64,000 bases of DNA. Source: Aurantiacibacter luteus. Lineage in GTDB: Bacteria > Pseudomonadota > Alphaproteobacteria > Sphingomonadales > Sphingomonadaceae. Under the pieces are notes generated by a model. That model saw only the letters and a program-made list of their open reading frames with translations, made no database searches and had not been told where the DNA came from. The stretch is taken from contig NZ_LBHB01000003.1 of assembly GCF_001010945.1 (NCBI RefSeq), forward strand, positions 124,001-188,000. The letters run 5' to 3'. Numbering within the stretch: position 1 is the first letter of the stretch; each line of letters opens with the position of its first letter. A program made the position numbers and the translations under genes. This document shows positions 8,297 through 18,800 of this stretch, in pieces.

Positions 8297-9370
8297 TCAA
8301 CGCCCGCTTTCGACTCTCTGTGCGATGGCCGCCACCAGTTGCTGGAACTGCGCATTGTCGCGCAGGTTGATGTCGCGCTGGGGGTAGGGAATTTCGATGC
8401 CGTTCTCCGCCAGCAGGTCCCACAATCGCATAAGCACGTCGGACCGCACGTTGCCCACGCCCATCTCCGGGTCGCTGATCCAGCAATGGATGGTGTAGTT
8501 GACGCTCGATTCGCCGTATTCGGTCAGCCACACGCTCGGCGCAGGGTTCTCCAGCGTGCGCGGGCACGAGATGGCGGCCTCCAGCATCAGTTTTTGCGCC
8601 AGCTTCTGGTCGCACGCATAACCGATCCCGACGGGGACCTGGATGCGGACGTTCTTCGACGAATAGGACCAGTTTTCGACCTGGTTGATCATCAGGTTTT
8701 CGTTGGGGATCAGGTATTCGCGCTCGTCGCGCGTGGTGATCGAGACGGCGCGGATGCCGATACGGCGGATCTGGCCGAAGGTCTCGTTACCCGCCTGGTC
8801 GGCGATGGCGATGACATCGCCGGGTTTGATGGACTTGTCCATCAGCAGGATGATCCCGGCGATGAGATTGCCGAAGGTCTTTTGCAGGCCGAAGCCGATG
8901 GCGAGGCCGAAGGCGCCCGAGAACACGGCGAGCGCGGTCAGGTCGATGCCCAGCAGGTCGATCCCGATCATCAACGCCAGCGCCCAGATGCCGACGGTCA
9001 GCAATTTTTCCACGAGCAGCCGCTGCGAGACATCGAGCTTGGTGGCGCGGCGCACGCCGGTCTTCACGAGCGACGTGGTGATGCGGGCGAACAGGTAGAC
9101 GCCGACGATCACCATGACCACGACGAGCAGGGTCCACAGCGAAAAGCGGTGATCGGCGATCGTGAAGCCGATGCCGTCGAGCCAGTCGGTCAGTTCCGCT
9201 ATGCCGGGGCTGGAGCTGTCCACCGCCTCGCGCAGGGCGTCGGCCCCCGCGACGCCATCACCGGCCGGAGCGTCTGCGCCGGGGCCGACGCCGCGCACGA
9301 CTGGCACGGGGTCCAGTCCCTCGGAAGGGGCGCTTGCGCTGGGCAATGGCGGGTCGGCGGTGGCGGTCAT
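8297..9370 (-). CDS. Mechanosensitive channel, MscS family
   Basis: A 357-residue small-conductance mechanosensitive channel of the inner membrane that releases solutes on hypo-osmotic shock. A long proline/alanine-rich N-terminal stretch precedes three membrane segments. The pore helix carries the Gly/Ala pattern AVFSGAFGLAIGFGLQKTFGN, followed by the beta domain (DKSIKPGDVI) and a mixed C-terminal cage domain. Its ATG overlaps the metC stop by 4 bp, so it is read with sseA and metC although its role is not in sulfur chemistry. Confidence 0.9.
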   Translation of the reverse strand: MTATADPPLPSASAPSEGLDPVPVVRGVGPGADAPAGDGVAGADALREAVDSSSPGIAELTDWLDGIGFTIADHRFSLWTLLVVVMVIVGVYLFARITTSLVKTGVRRATKLDVSQRLLVEKLLTVGIWALALMIGIDLLGIDLTALAVFSGAFGLAIGFGLQKTFGNLIAGIILLMDKSIKPGDVIAIADQAGNETFGQIRRIGIRAVSITTRDEREYLIPNENLMINQVENWSYSSKNVRIQVPVGIGYACDQKLAQKLMLEAAISCPRTLENPAPSVWLTEYGESSVNYTIHCWISDPEMGVGNVRSDVLMRLWDLLAENGIEIPYPQRDINLRDNAQFQQLVAAIAQRVESGR

Positions 9371-10581
9371 GCAGTTCCCATCGCGGCGAACCCGCGTGTC
9401 AGGTCGCGGATGAGGTCGCCTGCATCTTCTAGCCCGATGGCGAGGCGCAGGCCAAGCCCGCTACCCTCGTCGATGCCCTCGGGCCAGGCGCGGTGATCGC
9501 GGATGCGTGCCGGGTCGACGGGGATGGCGAGGCTCTCGAACCCGCCCCAGCTGTAGCCGATGCCGAACAGCTCGAGCGCGTCGACCAGCCGGGCACGCGC
9601 CGCCACGTCGGCATCGGCGAGCACGAAGGTAAACAGCCCGCAGCCGCCGGTGAAGTCGCGCCGCCACAGGTCGTGGCCGGGCGCGCCGGGGAGAATCGGG
9701 CAGAGCACGGCGGATACCTCGGGCCGGGTTTCGAGCCATTGGGCCACTTCCAGCGCGGTGGCAGCGGTGCGTTCCAGCCGCAGGCCCATCGTCCTGAGCC
9801 CGCGCAGGGCAAGCGCGGCATCGTCGGGCGAGACGACCTGGCCCATGTATTGCGCGGTGAGGCGTATGCGCTCCAGCATCGGCCCCCCGGCGGCGGCGCT
9901 GCCCATCATCAGGTCGGAATGGCCGCCGACGTGCTTGGTGATGCTCATCACCGATACGTCGCAGCCGCGCTCCAGCGCGGGGAAGCCGAGCGGCGAGGCC
10001 CAGGTGTTGTCGATCACCGATAGCGCGCCGCCGGCGCGGGCGATGGCGGCGAGCGCGGGCACGTCGCAGACCTCCATCGTCAGGCTGCCGGGGTTCTCCA
10101 GCATGACGACCCTGGTCGCGCCGGTCATCGCTGCCTCGAGCGTCTCGGGCCGCATCGGGTCGAAGGTGCGCGCCGTCACGCCCATGCGCCGCAGCATCCC
10201 GAAGGCGATGTTGCGCGTGGGCTCGTAGGCATTGTCGGTCAGCAGCAGTTCGTCGCCGGGCTCCAGCAGCGCGAGCAGCGTGGAGGCGATGGCGGCGACA
10301 CCGCTGGGGAACAGCTCGGTGCCCTCGGCGCCGGGTTCCAGCGCTGTCAGCGCCTCTGCCAGCGCCCACTGTGTCGGTCCGCCGCGCCTGCCGTAGTAGA
10401 AGTGGCCGTCCGCATTGGGGCGGCCCTTCGCGAGATCGGCCATGTCCTCGTAGAGATGCGTGCTGCCGCGCCAGACGGGCGGGTTCACAGTGCCGCCGGG
10501 CTGGCCGCCCACGCTGGTCCACGCCTTGCGCCGTCCGGCCTCGACCAGCCGCGTCGCCGGGCGGTGCTCTTCGTCGCTCAT
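9367..10581 (-). CDS. metC: Cystathionine beta-lyase / trans-sulfuration PLP enzyme
   Basis: A 404-residue Cys/Met-metabolism PLP-dependent enzyme. Landmarks are the YGRRGGPTQWALAEAL segment near residue 65, the phosphate-binding SGVAAIAS, and the Schiff-base lysine in SITKHVGGHSDLMMG near residue 205. Family knowledge gives cleavage of cystathionine to homocysteine, pyruvate and ammonia; the related gamma-lyase reaction cannot be excluded. Its start overlaps the stop of the sulfurtransferase gene by 4 bp, and its stop overlaps the mscS start. Confidence 0.88.
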   Translation of the reverse strand: MSDEEHRPATRLVEAGRRKAWTSVGGQPGGTVNPPVWRGSTHLYEDMADLAKGRPNADGHFYYGRRGGPTQWALAEALTALEPGAEGTELFPSGVAAIASTLLALLEPGDELLLTDNAYEPTRNIAFGMLRRMGVTARTFDPMRPETLEAAMTGATRVVMLENPGSLTMEVCDVPALAAIARAGGALSVIDNTWASPLGFPALERGCDVSVMSITKHVGGHSDLMMGSAAAGGPMLERIRLTAQYMGQVVSPDDAALALRGLRTMGLRLERTAATALEVAQWLETRPEVSAVLCPILPGAPGHDLWRRDFTGGCGLFTFVLADADVAARARLVDALELFGIGYSWGGFESLAIPVDPARIRDHRAWPEGIDEGSGLGLRLAIGLEDAGDLIRDLTRGFAAMGTA

Positions 10582-11417
10582 GCCGCGGGCCCGGTGGCGA
10601 CCGGCATTTCCGGGTCCGCGCCCCAATCGCTCCAGCTGCCGTCGTAGAGCGCGGCGTCCTTGCCGATGAGGTGGAGGGCAAACAGGAGGACGGAGGCCGT
10701 CACCCCGCTGCCGCAGGTGGTCACGACAGGGCGGCCCAGATCGATGCCGGATGCTTCGAATGCGGCGCGGATGCCGGCCGCGTCCTTGAAAGTGCCGTCT
10801 TCTTCCAGCACCTCGCCGAAGGGCAGGTTGCGCGAGCCGGGGATGTGGCCGGTGGGCATGTTCGGGCGGATGTCGGGCTCTTCGCCGCGAAAGCGCGGGC
10901 CGTCGCGCGCGTCGACGACCTGCTCGGCCTTGCTGTCGATGTTGGCGCGCATCTCTGCCTTGGTGCGCAGCTCGCCGTATCCGCCCGCGCTGCAAAGGGT
11001 GCCGGGCTGCGCTTCGGCCAGGCCGGTCTCGAGGGGTCGGCCCTCGGCGCGCCACTTCTGCAAGCCGCCATCGAGCACCGCCGCATCCACTCCGAACATT
11101 CGCAGCAGCACCCAGGCCCGCGCCGCGGTGCGCATGGCGCTGTCGTCGTAGAGGACGATCCGCTCCCGCCCCGTCACGCCCAGCGCCTGCATCCGCGCAT
11201 CGAACTGGGCGCGGGTGGGCGGGGCGGCGGGGACGGGATCGTCGGGGTTCGTCAGCGTCTTGAGGTCGAGGAACCGCGCGCCGGGAATGTGGCCGGCGGC
11301 AAATTCGCCCAGCGCATCGCGCCCGGCCGTCGGCAGGTGCGTCGAGGCATCGAGCACGAGCAGGTCGGGCGCGCCGAGCGCTTCTGCGAGCCACCGGGTG
11401 GAGACGAGGCTGTCCAT
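10578..11417 (-). CDS. sseA: 3-mercaptopyruvate sulfurtransferase (two rhodanese domains)
   Basis: A 279-residue enzyme with two tandem rhodanese domains. The C-terminal active loop CGSGVTAS carries the catalytic cysteine near residue 237; CGSGVTA is the loop typical of mercaptopyruvate sulfurtransferases rather than thiosulfate rhodaneses. It transfers sulfur from 3-mercaptopyruvate to thiol or cyanide acceptors. The start chosen (MDSLVSTRW) matches family N-termini; an ATG at 11474 would add 19 arginine-rich residues. It is the first gene of the run sseA-metC-mscS. Confidence 0.9.
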   Translation of the reverse strand: MDSLVSTRWLAEALGAPDLLVLDASTHLPTAGRDALGEFAAGHIPGARFLDLKTLTNPDDPVPAAPPTRAQFDARMQALGVTGRERIVLYDDSAMRTAARAWVLLRMFGVDAAVLDGGLQKWRAEGRPLETGLAEAQPGTLCSAGGYGELRTKAEMRANIDSKAEQVVDARDGPRFRGEEPDIRPNMPTGHIPGSRNLPFGEVLEEDGTFKDAAGIRAAFEASGIDLGRPVVTTCGSGVTASVLLFALHLIGKDAALYDGSWSDWGADPEMPVATGPAA

Positions 11418-11515
11418 CGCCCATCGCCTAGCGCGCAGGCTGCCTCGCGTAAATGCCGCGCCGGGTGCCCGCATGACGCTTGCGGCGCGCGGGGCTTCGC
11501 GCCATCAGGCAGGCC

Positions 11516-11983
11516 ATGACCGACGCCCCCGCTCCGCCCGCCCCGCTCCATCTCGGCCAGACCAGCGCGCTGCCTGCCTCGCCGGAGGAGGCCGTGCTCG
11601 ACTACGTGCCCAATCCGCGATCGGGCAGCCTCTATCTCGTGCGCTTCGCAGTGCCCGAGTTCACCAGCCTGTGCCCGGTCACCGGCCAGCCCGATTTCGC
11701 CCACCTCGTCATCGACTACGCGCCGGGCGAGACGATCGTCGAGAGCAAGAGCCTCAAGCTGTTCCTCGGGTCTTTCCGCAATCACTGCGGCTTCCACGAG
11801 GACGTGACCGTGGGCATCGGCCAGCGCCTGTTCGCCGAGATGGCGCCGCGGTGGCTGCGCATCGGCGGCTACTGGTATCCGCGCGGCGGCATTCCCATCG
11901 ACGTGTTCTGGCAGAGCGGCGCCTCGCCCGAAGGCTTGTGGGTGCCCGACCAGGGCGTAGCTTCCTACCGCGGGCGCGGCTGA
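11516..11983 (+). CDS. queF: NADPH-dependent 7-cyano-7-deazaguanine reductase
   Basis: Reduces preQ0 to preQ1 in queuosine biosynthesis. This is the short unimodular form (155 residues). It shows the [14 protein letters not shown] stretch with the nucleophilic cysteine near residue 52 and the QueF motif [15 protein letters not shown] around residues 75-90. The ATG at 11516 gives a standard N-terminus; an upstream in-frame ATG at 11480 would add 12 residues. It is divergent from the sulfur block and stands alone. Confidence 0.93.
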   Translation: MTDAPAPPAPLHLGQTSALPASPEEAVLDYVPNPRSGSLYLVRFAVPEFTSLCPVTGQPDFAHLVIDYAPGETIVESKSLKLFLGSFRNHCGFHEDVTVGIGQRLFAEMAPRWLRIGGYWYPRGGIPIDVFWQSGASPEGLWVPDQGVASYRGRG

Positions 11984-12052
11984 CCGGGGGCGACTTGCAC
12001 GCCCGCGCCCCAGCCTCTAGGGCGCGCGAGACTTCCTGAGGGGACTGAATTC

Positions 12053-13366
12053 ATGCGTATCGTGATGATCGGAACGGGTTATGTCGGGCTCGTGTCCGGC
12101 GCGTGCTTCTCCGATTTCGGCCACACCGTGACCTGCGTCGACAAGGACAAGGCGAAGATCGATGCGCTGCTGAACGGCGAGATCCCGATCTTCGAGCCTG
12201 GGCTGGACGGGCTGGTGGCGAACAACGTCGCCGCCGGGCGGCTGAATTTCACGCTCGACCTCGCCGAGGCGCTGCCCGAGGCGGACGCGGTGTTCATCGC
12301 GGTCGGCACCCCCACGCGCCGGGGCGACGGGCACGCCGACCTCACCTACGTCTATGCCGCCGCCGAGGAGATGGCCCCGCTGCTACGCGACGGCGCGGTG
12401 GTGGTCGACAAGTCGACCGTGCCCGTGGGCACAGGCGACGAAGTGGAAAAGATCATCGCCAGGACCGCGCCGGACCTTGAGTTCTCCGTCGCCAGCAATC
12501 CCGAATTCCTGCGCGAAGGCGCCGCCATCGACGATTTCGCCCGGCCCGACCGGATCGTGGTTGGCGTGAACGACGACCACGCGAAAGCGGTGATGGAGGC
12601 GATCTACCGCCCGCTTACCAGCAATGGCGCGCCGCTGATCGTGATGAGCCGCCGCGCCGCCGAGCTGACCAAGTACGCCGCCAACGCCTTCCTCGCGACG
12701 AAGATCAGCTTCATCAACGAGATGGCCGACCTGTGCGAAAAGGTGGGCGCGGACGTGCGCGACGTGGCCCACGGCATCGGCACCGACAGCCGCATCGGCA
12801 GCCGCTTCCTGATGCCCGGGCCGGGCTACGGCGGGTCGTGCTTCCCCAAGGACACGCTGGCCCTGCTCAAGACCGCCGAGCAGTACGGCGCGAGCGCTTC
12901 CATCGTCGACGCGGTGGTGGAATCGAACGACCGGCGCAAGGCCGCGATGGGCGACAAGGTGATCGATGCGCTGGGCGGCAATGCACAGGGCAAGACCGTC
13001 GCCGTGCTCGGCCTGACGTTCAAGGCTGACACCGACGACATGCGCGATTCCCCCGCCATCGACATCGTGCGCGCCCTGACCGCTAAGGGCGTGAAAGTGC
13101 GCGCCTACGATCCCGAGGGCATGGAGCAGGCGCAGCAGCACGAGGGGCTGGGCGCGGGCGACATCGCCTATTGCGACAGCGCCTACGAGGCCATGGAAGG
13201 GGCGGACGCGATGGTGATCGTCACCGAGTGGAAGCCGTTCCGCGCGCTAGACCTCGACCGGGCCAAGGATCTGCTCGCCGCACCGGTGCTGGTGGACCTG
13301 AGGAATCTCTACAGCCGCAAGGACGTCGAGGACCGGGGGATCACCTACGTCGCCGTGGGGAGGTAG
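12053..13366 (+). CDS. ugd: UDP-glucose 6-dehydrogenase
   Basis: Two-step NAD-dependent oxidation of UDP-glucose to UDP-glucuronate for surface polysaccharides. The 437-residue protein has GTGYVGLVSGACFSDFGH at the N-terminus (Rossmann motif), the hinge segment AANAFLATKISFINE, the catalytic cysteine in GYGGSCFPKDT near residue 264, and a C-terminal UDP-binding domain beginning at GLTFKADTDDMRDSPA. An RBS-like GAGGGG lies about 9 bases before the ATG. No polysaccharide gene cluster adjoins it. Confidence 0.95.
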   Translation: MRIVMIGTGYVGLVSGACFSDFGHTVTCVDKDKAKIDALLNGEIPIFEPGLDGLVANNVAAGRLNFTLDLAEALPEADAVFIAVGTPTRRGDGHADLTYVYAAAEEMAPLLRDGAVVVDKSTVPVGTGDEVEKIIARTAPDLEFSVASNPEFLREGAAIDDFARPDRIVVGVNDDHAKAVMEAIYRPLTSNGAPLIVMSRRAAELTKYAANAFLATKISFINEMADLCEKVGADVRDVAHGIGTDSRIGSRFLMPGPGYGGSCFPKDTLALLKTAEQYGASASIVDAVVESNDRRKAAMGDKVIDALGGNAQGKTVAVLGLTFKADTDDMRDSPAIDIVRALTAKGVKVRAYDPEGMEQAQQHEGLGAGDIAYCDSAYEAMEGADAMVIVTEWKPFRALDLDRAKDLLAAPVLVDLRNLYSRKDVEDRGITYVAVGR

Positions 13367-13428
13367 TTCGCATTTCGCTCACGCCTCCGCGTGAGCGTCC
13401 TCGCTAGACGCACTCCGCTTTGCTGCGT

Positions 13429-13445
13429 GCCCGCTGCGGGCGGCC
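13429..13445 (+). repeat. Short dispersed repeat word, copy 1
   Basis: The 17-base word GCCCGCTGCGGGCGGCC includes an inverted pair GCCCGC/GGGC able to form a small hairpin. An identical copy lies at 50258-50274, and the flanking bases are also similar (GGCCTTGCGG near each). Both copies are in gene-poor DNA. This suggests members of a dispersed family of REP type, although two copies are too few to prove it. Confidence 0.45.
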
Positions 13446-14215
13446 GTTCGGCCTTGCGGTCGGCTCGTCGCCGACCGGGCTGCGACCGAATGCATAATCC
13501 GGCAAGTCGGCTCGCGAAGCGGGCCGCAAGCGCGAACGCGCGCCCGCAGCCTTCCTTAAGCGAGGTTATGCCGACCGCAGAGATCCAGACGATCAAAATC
13601 AGGGGAGGGGCGGCACCGCCCGTGCGTGAGGTCATTATAGTATAGTAGGGGTCAACAAATGGTTGAATACAAGGGCGCAGCTTTCTTTGACCAGCATCTG
13701 CCAGATGGTTGTGGCGACGAACAGCGCGCTTTTACCCCAATTGCACCAATATATTGTGCGGAAGAACTTCGAAGAGGTAGAACAGATTTACCGAGCGGCC
13801 GCTTATTCTATCAAATTTCAGTTTATTCCGCTGAAGGTAAGTCGTCTCTAACATCGCTCGCAAATCCCGGGGTCTAGATCTTCGCATGACTAAGCAGTAT
13901 CTGGATCTCTCGTATTTAACCGATGGTACGACAGCCCATCGCGGGTTGCGTGCTTTGAAGCTTATAAATAGATAGTCGTTGGGCGTTCCAGCCAAGCTAG
14001 CCGTGTAGCTCGAATATCGGCCGTGAGTTCATGTCGCGTTGGCCAATCAAAGCGAGAGTATCCCATTGCATTTGCGCCCGGCCCATTTAGCCGAAGAGCT
14101 AACGCTCAGAACGTCGCGGCTAGTCCGCCCCTCGCGGACAATCTGTTTTCGCATACTGACCGTAAAGAACCCCACATGAGCTTACCTGATCTGATTAAAG
14201 AGTAGATGGGCGAGG

Positions 14216-14251
14216 GCTCAGCAAAGAATGCGCTCGCATTGTTTGCTGAGC
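14216..14251. repeat. Long imperfect hairpin in gene-poor DNA
   Basis: Left arm GCTCAGCAAA, one unpaired G, then AATGC; loop GCTC; right arm GCATT, one unpaired G, TTTGCTGAGC. Fifteen of sixteen positions pair. It lies about 150 bases downstream of the efflux operon end (minus strand), with no T-run on either side, so an intrinsic terminator is not supported. It may be a mobile-element remnant or an RNA processing structure. Confidence 0.55.
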
Positions 14252-14398
14252 ATATGGTTACGCCTCGCCAAACGTAGTCGCATCAGGTGAAAGCGGCTAT
14301 CAACAGGACAAAGGCCGTTAAGACGAAGCCCAGACCTGCCGACCATAAGGCATCCTTTTGATCGGTCCACCAAGGGCGCGCTTTTCGTTGAGGCGCGG

Positions 14399-15835
14399 TC
14401 ATCGGGCCGCCCCCGCCGCTGCCTGCGACCACCCACCCCCCAGCGCGCGAAACAACGTAATTTGCCGCTTCGAGACAAGCGCGTCCTGATCGGCCAGCGC
14501 CGCCTGCGCTTCCGCCAAGGTTCGTTCCGCGTCGAGCGTCTGCAAGGAGTCTACCAATCCCTCGCGGTTCTGCGCGCGTGTGATGCGCGCAGCCCTCGCA
14601 GCGGCTTCCTGCGCGGATACGAGCGACTGGCGTTGCTCGAGCGCGCGTGCGTAATCGGAAAGGGCAGTTTCCGTCTCCTGCAACGCCGTCAGCACCGTGC
14701 CGTCGAAGGCGGCAAGCGAGGCATCGGCATCGGCACCAGCCGCGTCGATGCGGGCGCGCACGGGCTCGCGGTTGGGCAAGGCCCAGTCGACCAGCGGTCC
14801 GAGCAGGAAGCCGAGCGGCCCGCCGGAGAACAGGTTGCCGAGGCTGGAGGCAGTCGAGCCGACCGAACCGCCGAGCGTGATACGCGGATAGAGATCGGCA
14901 TGAGCCACGCCGATGCGCGCGTTATCGGCCAGCAGGCGTTGTTCCGCCGCGCGCACGTCAGGCCGGCGGGCGAGGAGTTGCGCACCGTCGCCAACCGGGA
15001 TCGGGGCGGCGATCTCCAGCGGCAGCGCGCGCTCGCCGGCGATGGGCGGAAGCTGCGAAGGTGCGCGCCCCGTCAGCGTCGCCAGCGCGAAGAGCGCAGC
15101 TGTCCGCTCGGCCTCGATCGCCGGAATGGTCGCGGCGCGTTGCTGGCGCAGGGCCTCGATCCGCGCAACGGCGAGCCCGTCGGTCAGGCCTGCCTCGTGC
15201 CGGCGGCGAGTGAGGCGCAGACTGTCGTCGAGCAGGGCCACGATGGAGCGCGCCGTGGCGATACGCGCGGCGGCACTGGCGGCGCTGGCATAGGCCTGCG
15301 TGGTATCCGCGATGGCAATCACGCGCACCGCGTCCGCATCGGCCTGCGCGGCGGCGAGGTCGCCCTGCGTCGCCGCGATGGAGCCGGAGACGCGGCCGAA
15401 CAGGTCAAGCTCGTAGGACAGGTCCGCGCCGAGGCCGAAGCTGGCGCCGGTTCGGTCCGCGCCCGGCGGCGTCTGGTCGACGGGGGTGCGGCCATAGCCT
15501 GCCGATGCGCTCAGCCCGCCCTGCGGCATGCGATCGGCTCTCGCACCTCTCAAGACGGCGCGCGCACGGGCGATGCGAGCGACTGACTGGCGGACGTCGG
15601 TGTTGGCAACGGCGGCATCGGCAACGAGCGCATCGAGCACTGGATCGTCGTAGAGTCGCCACCAGTCAGCCGGCAGCGGCGATGGGGTGACGACGCCTTG
15701 CTCGGCGGCGACGAACGCGCCGTGCGTGGCGGTGACGGGGACAGTCGTGGCGACTTCCTCATCCGCGGGCGTCGTTGCGCAGGCGGCAAGCGCGAGCGCG
15801 GAAACGGCGGCGAGAGCGGTGTGGCGAAGGGTCAT
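14399..15835 (-). CDS. Outer-membrane efflux lipoprotein, NodT family
   Basis: A 478-residue TolC-like channel completing a tripartite RND pump. The lipoprotein signal ends at LAAC (Cys near residue 19), so the N-terminus is probably acylated. Two OEP repeats follow, with the family segment ADWWRLYDDPVLDALVADA near residue 55 and ARRPDVRAAEQRL near 300. The start at 15835 is favoured because AGGAG lies seven bases upstream, overlapping the pump gene's stop; an ATG at 15850 overlaps that stop directly. It is the last gene of the efflux operon. Confidence 0.88.
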   Translation of the reverse strand: MTLRHTALAAVSALALAACATTPADEEVATTVPVTATHGAFVAAEQGVVTPSPLPADWWRLYDDPVLDALVADAAVANTDVRQSVARIARARAVLRGARADRMPQGGLSASAGYGRTPVDQTPPGADRTGASFGLGADLSYELDLFGRVSGSIAATQGDLAAAQADADAVRVIAIADTTQAYASAASAAARIATARSIVALLDDSLRLTRRRHEAGLTDGLAVARIEALRQQRAATIPAIEAERTAALFALATLTGRAPSQLPPIAGERALPLEIAAPIPVGDGAQLLARRPDVRAAEQRLLADNARIGVAHADLYPRITLGGSVGSTASSLGNLFSGGPLGFLLGPLVDWALPNREPVRARIDAAGADADASLAAFDGTVLTALQETETALSDYARALEQRQSLVSAQEAAARAARITRAQNREGLVDSLQTLDAERTLAEAQAALADQDALVSKRQITLFRALGGGWSQAAAGAAR

Positions 15836-15846
15836 GGACTTGCTCC

Positions 15847-18800
15847 TCATTCGGCCGGCACGGCGGCGAGATCGGGTCGGGCAGCGGGGCGGCCCCGCCA
15901 CGCGGCGATGCGGTCACCCAGCGCGCGGCTGACGACGTAGAAGGTGGGGGTGAAGACGAGGCCGAAACCGGTGACGCCGAGCATTCCGAAGCAGACCGCC
16001 GTGCCGAGCGCCTGCCGCAGCTCCGCGCCGGCGCCGGTCGCGATGACCAGAGGCACCGAGCCGAGGATGAAGGCGAAGCTTGTCATCAGGATCGGACGCA
16101 GGCGAGTGCGGGCGGCTTCCACCGCGGCCTCGGCAGCGGTCAGCCCATGATCCCGCTCCCCTTGGCGGGCGAACTCGACGATCAGGATGGCGTTCTTGGC
16201 CGACAGGGCGATGAGAACGATCAGCCCGATCTGCGTCAGCACGTTGTTGTCCATACCGCGCAGGTTCACGCCGACCATCGCTGCGAGCAGGCACATCGGC
16301 ACGATCAGGATGATCGCCAGCGGCATGATCAGGCTCTCGTACTGTGCTGCCAGCACCAGGAAGACGAGCAGTACCGCAAGGCCGAAGACGTAGACCGCCG
16401 TGTCGCCGGTAGTGGCCTGCTGGTAGGCGATGCCGGTCCACTCGGTTGAATAGCCGCGCGGCAGGGTTTCCGCCGCGACCTTTTCCATCGTGGTTAGCGA
16501 CTGGCCGGTCGAGCTGCCGGGCGCGGTATCGCCGTCGATGGCGACCGCCGGCTGCAGATTGTAGCGCGAGACGCGGTAGGGGCCGGTGGTGTCGGTGAAC
16601 GAGGCGACGGAACCCAGCGGCACCATGGCCCCGGTGTTCGAGCGCGCATAGAGACCGGCGATGTCGGTCACGTCGTCGCGGTAGGGCGCATCGGCCTGGG
16701 CGGTGACGCGGTAGGTGCGCCCGAGGAGGTTGAAGTCGTTGACGAAAGCGCTCCCGAGATAGACCGAAAGCGTGTCGAACACGTCCGAGGGAGCGAGGCC
16801 CAGCATCTGCGCCTTGTCGCGGTCGATGTCGGTCCTGATGCGCGGCGTGCCGGTGTCAAAGAAGGTGTAGACCCCGGCCAGGCCTTGCTGCGTGTTGGCC
16901 TGCCCGATCACCTGGTAGGCGACGTCCTGCAGCGCGCGGTAGCCGTTGCCCGAACTGTCCTGCAGCATCATGCGGAAACCGCCGGCAGAGCCGATGCCCT
17001 GAATGACGGGCGGCTTGACGATCATGAGGCGCGCCACGTCGATGTCGGCGGTGGCCGCCTGCGCCTCTGCGATCAGGGTATCGATATCGAGGCCTGCCGC
17101 CTGCCGGCTCTCGAAATCGTCGAGCACCCAGTAGGCGGCCGCCGAACTGGCGGACTGCGTCTGAGTGGTGCCGTCGAAGCCGGACAGCATGACCGTGCCC
17201 TTGATGCCCTCGATGGGCAGAACGCGGTCCGCCACCTGCTTCATTACCGCATCGGTGCGCGTGGTGGCGCTGCCGGGCGGCAGCTGGATCACGCTGACGA
17301 AATAGCCCTGGTCCTGCTGCGGCACGAAGCCGGTGGGGGTGGAGGCGAGCGTCAGACCGGTGAGGCCGATCAGCATGGCATAGGCCAGCATCATGCGGCG
17401 CGGCATGGCCACGAGGCGCGCGGTCCAGCCGGCATACCAGTTGCCGAAGCGGTCGAAGGCAGTGTTGAACCGCTCGCCGGCATTCTCGATCGCGTGGCGC
17501 CAGCGCGGGGCGTCGGCGGGCAGGCGCTCGTGCGGCTTGAGCAGCATCGCAGACAAAGCGGGCGACAGCGTGAGGCTGACGATCAGCGAGATGACCGTGG
17601 CGGCCGAAATGGTCACCGCGAACTGCTTGTAGAACTCGCCCGACAGGCCGTTCATGAACAGCGTGGGGACGAACACCGCGCACAGCACCAGAACGATGGC
17701 GATCAGCGCCTCGCCCACTTCGTCCATGGATCGGCGTGCGGCCTCGAGCGGACTGAAACCGGCGGCCAGGTTACGCTCCACGTTCTCGACCACGACGATG
17801 GCGTCGTCGACGACGATGCCGATGGCGAGCACCAGCCCGAACAATGAGAGGTTGTTGAGCGAGTAACCGGCCATCGCCAGCACCGCGAACGTGCCTACGA
17901 GCGAAATGGGGATCGCCAGCACCGGAATGATCGACGCGCGCGCCTTTTGCAGGAACACGATGATGACGAGGACCACCAGCACCACCGCCTCGAGCAGGGT
18001 GTGCAGCACGGCATCGATGGACTGCGAGATGAACTCGGTGGGGTTGTAGACGATGCGATATTCCAGCCCGCCCGGAAAATCCGACGACAACTCGTCCATC
18101 GTCGCCTTCACTCGTTCGGCAGCGTCCAGCGCGTTGGAACCGGGCTTCTGGAACACCGGCAGGATGACGGAATCGGCATCGTCGAGATAGGCGCTGGTGG
18201 CGTAGTCCGCCGCGCCGATCTCGACCCGGGCGACGTCGTTCACGCGGACCTGGCGGCCCATCTCGTCGGTGCGAATGACAACCTGGCCGAATTGCGCCGG
18301 GTCGGTAAAACGGCCCTGCGTCTCGACGTTGAGCTGGAAGGCGGCATCGGGGCTCGGCTGCTGGCCCAGTGTGCCGGCGGCGACCTGCACGTTCTGCGCC
18401 CGCAGCGCCCGCACGACGTCGCTGCCGGTCAGGCCCAGGGCGGCGGCGCGGCCGGGATCGATCCACACGCGCATGGCGAGCTCACGCTGGCCGAACAGCT
18501 GCACGTCGCCCACACCCTCCAGGCGGGCGAGGCGATCCTTGATACGCGTCTGGGCGTAATTGGACATGTACTCGCGGTCGAGCGAACCGTCGGGCGAGAC
18601 GAGGTTCACCACCATCAGGAAGTCGGGCGTGGTCTTGCGGGTGACGATGCCGAGCCGCTGGACCTCCTCTGGCAGGCGCGCCTCGGCGATGGCGACGCGG
18701 TTCTGCACCAGCACCTGCGCCTCGTCGAGATCGGTGCCAGGCGCGAAGGTGACCGTGATCGTCATGCGCCCGTCGCCGGTCGATTCACTCGACTGATAGA

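Larger units (their letters stand above)
13367..14398 (+). other. About 1 kb without a convincing gene, AT-richer in its second half
   Basis: The first 280 bases hold a GC-rich inverted-repeat-like block sharing a 17-base word with the segment near 50.26 kb. From about 13640 the base composition becomes clearly less GC-rich than in the flanking genes. A 72-codon frame starting at ATG 13659 has an AGGGG 8 bases upstream, but it resembles nothing recognised and is out of character in codon use. A long hairpin sits at 14216-14251. The stretch looks like a gene remnant or acquired DNA; no integrase, transposase or terminal repeat is visible. Confidence 0.5.

Noticed and set aside
14216-14251. Rho-independent terminator of the efflux operon
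   Set aside because: The hairpin is strong but has no T-run on either strand and lies 150 bases past the last gene.
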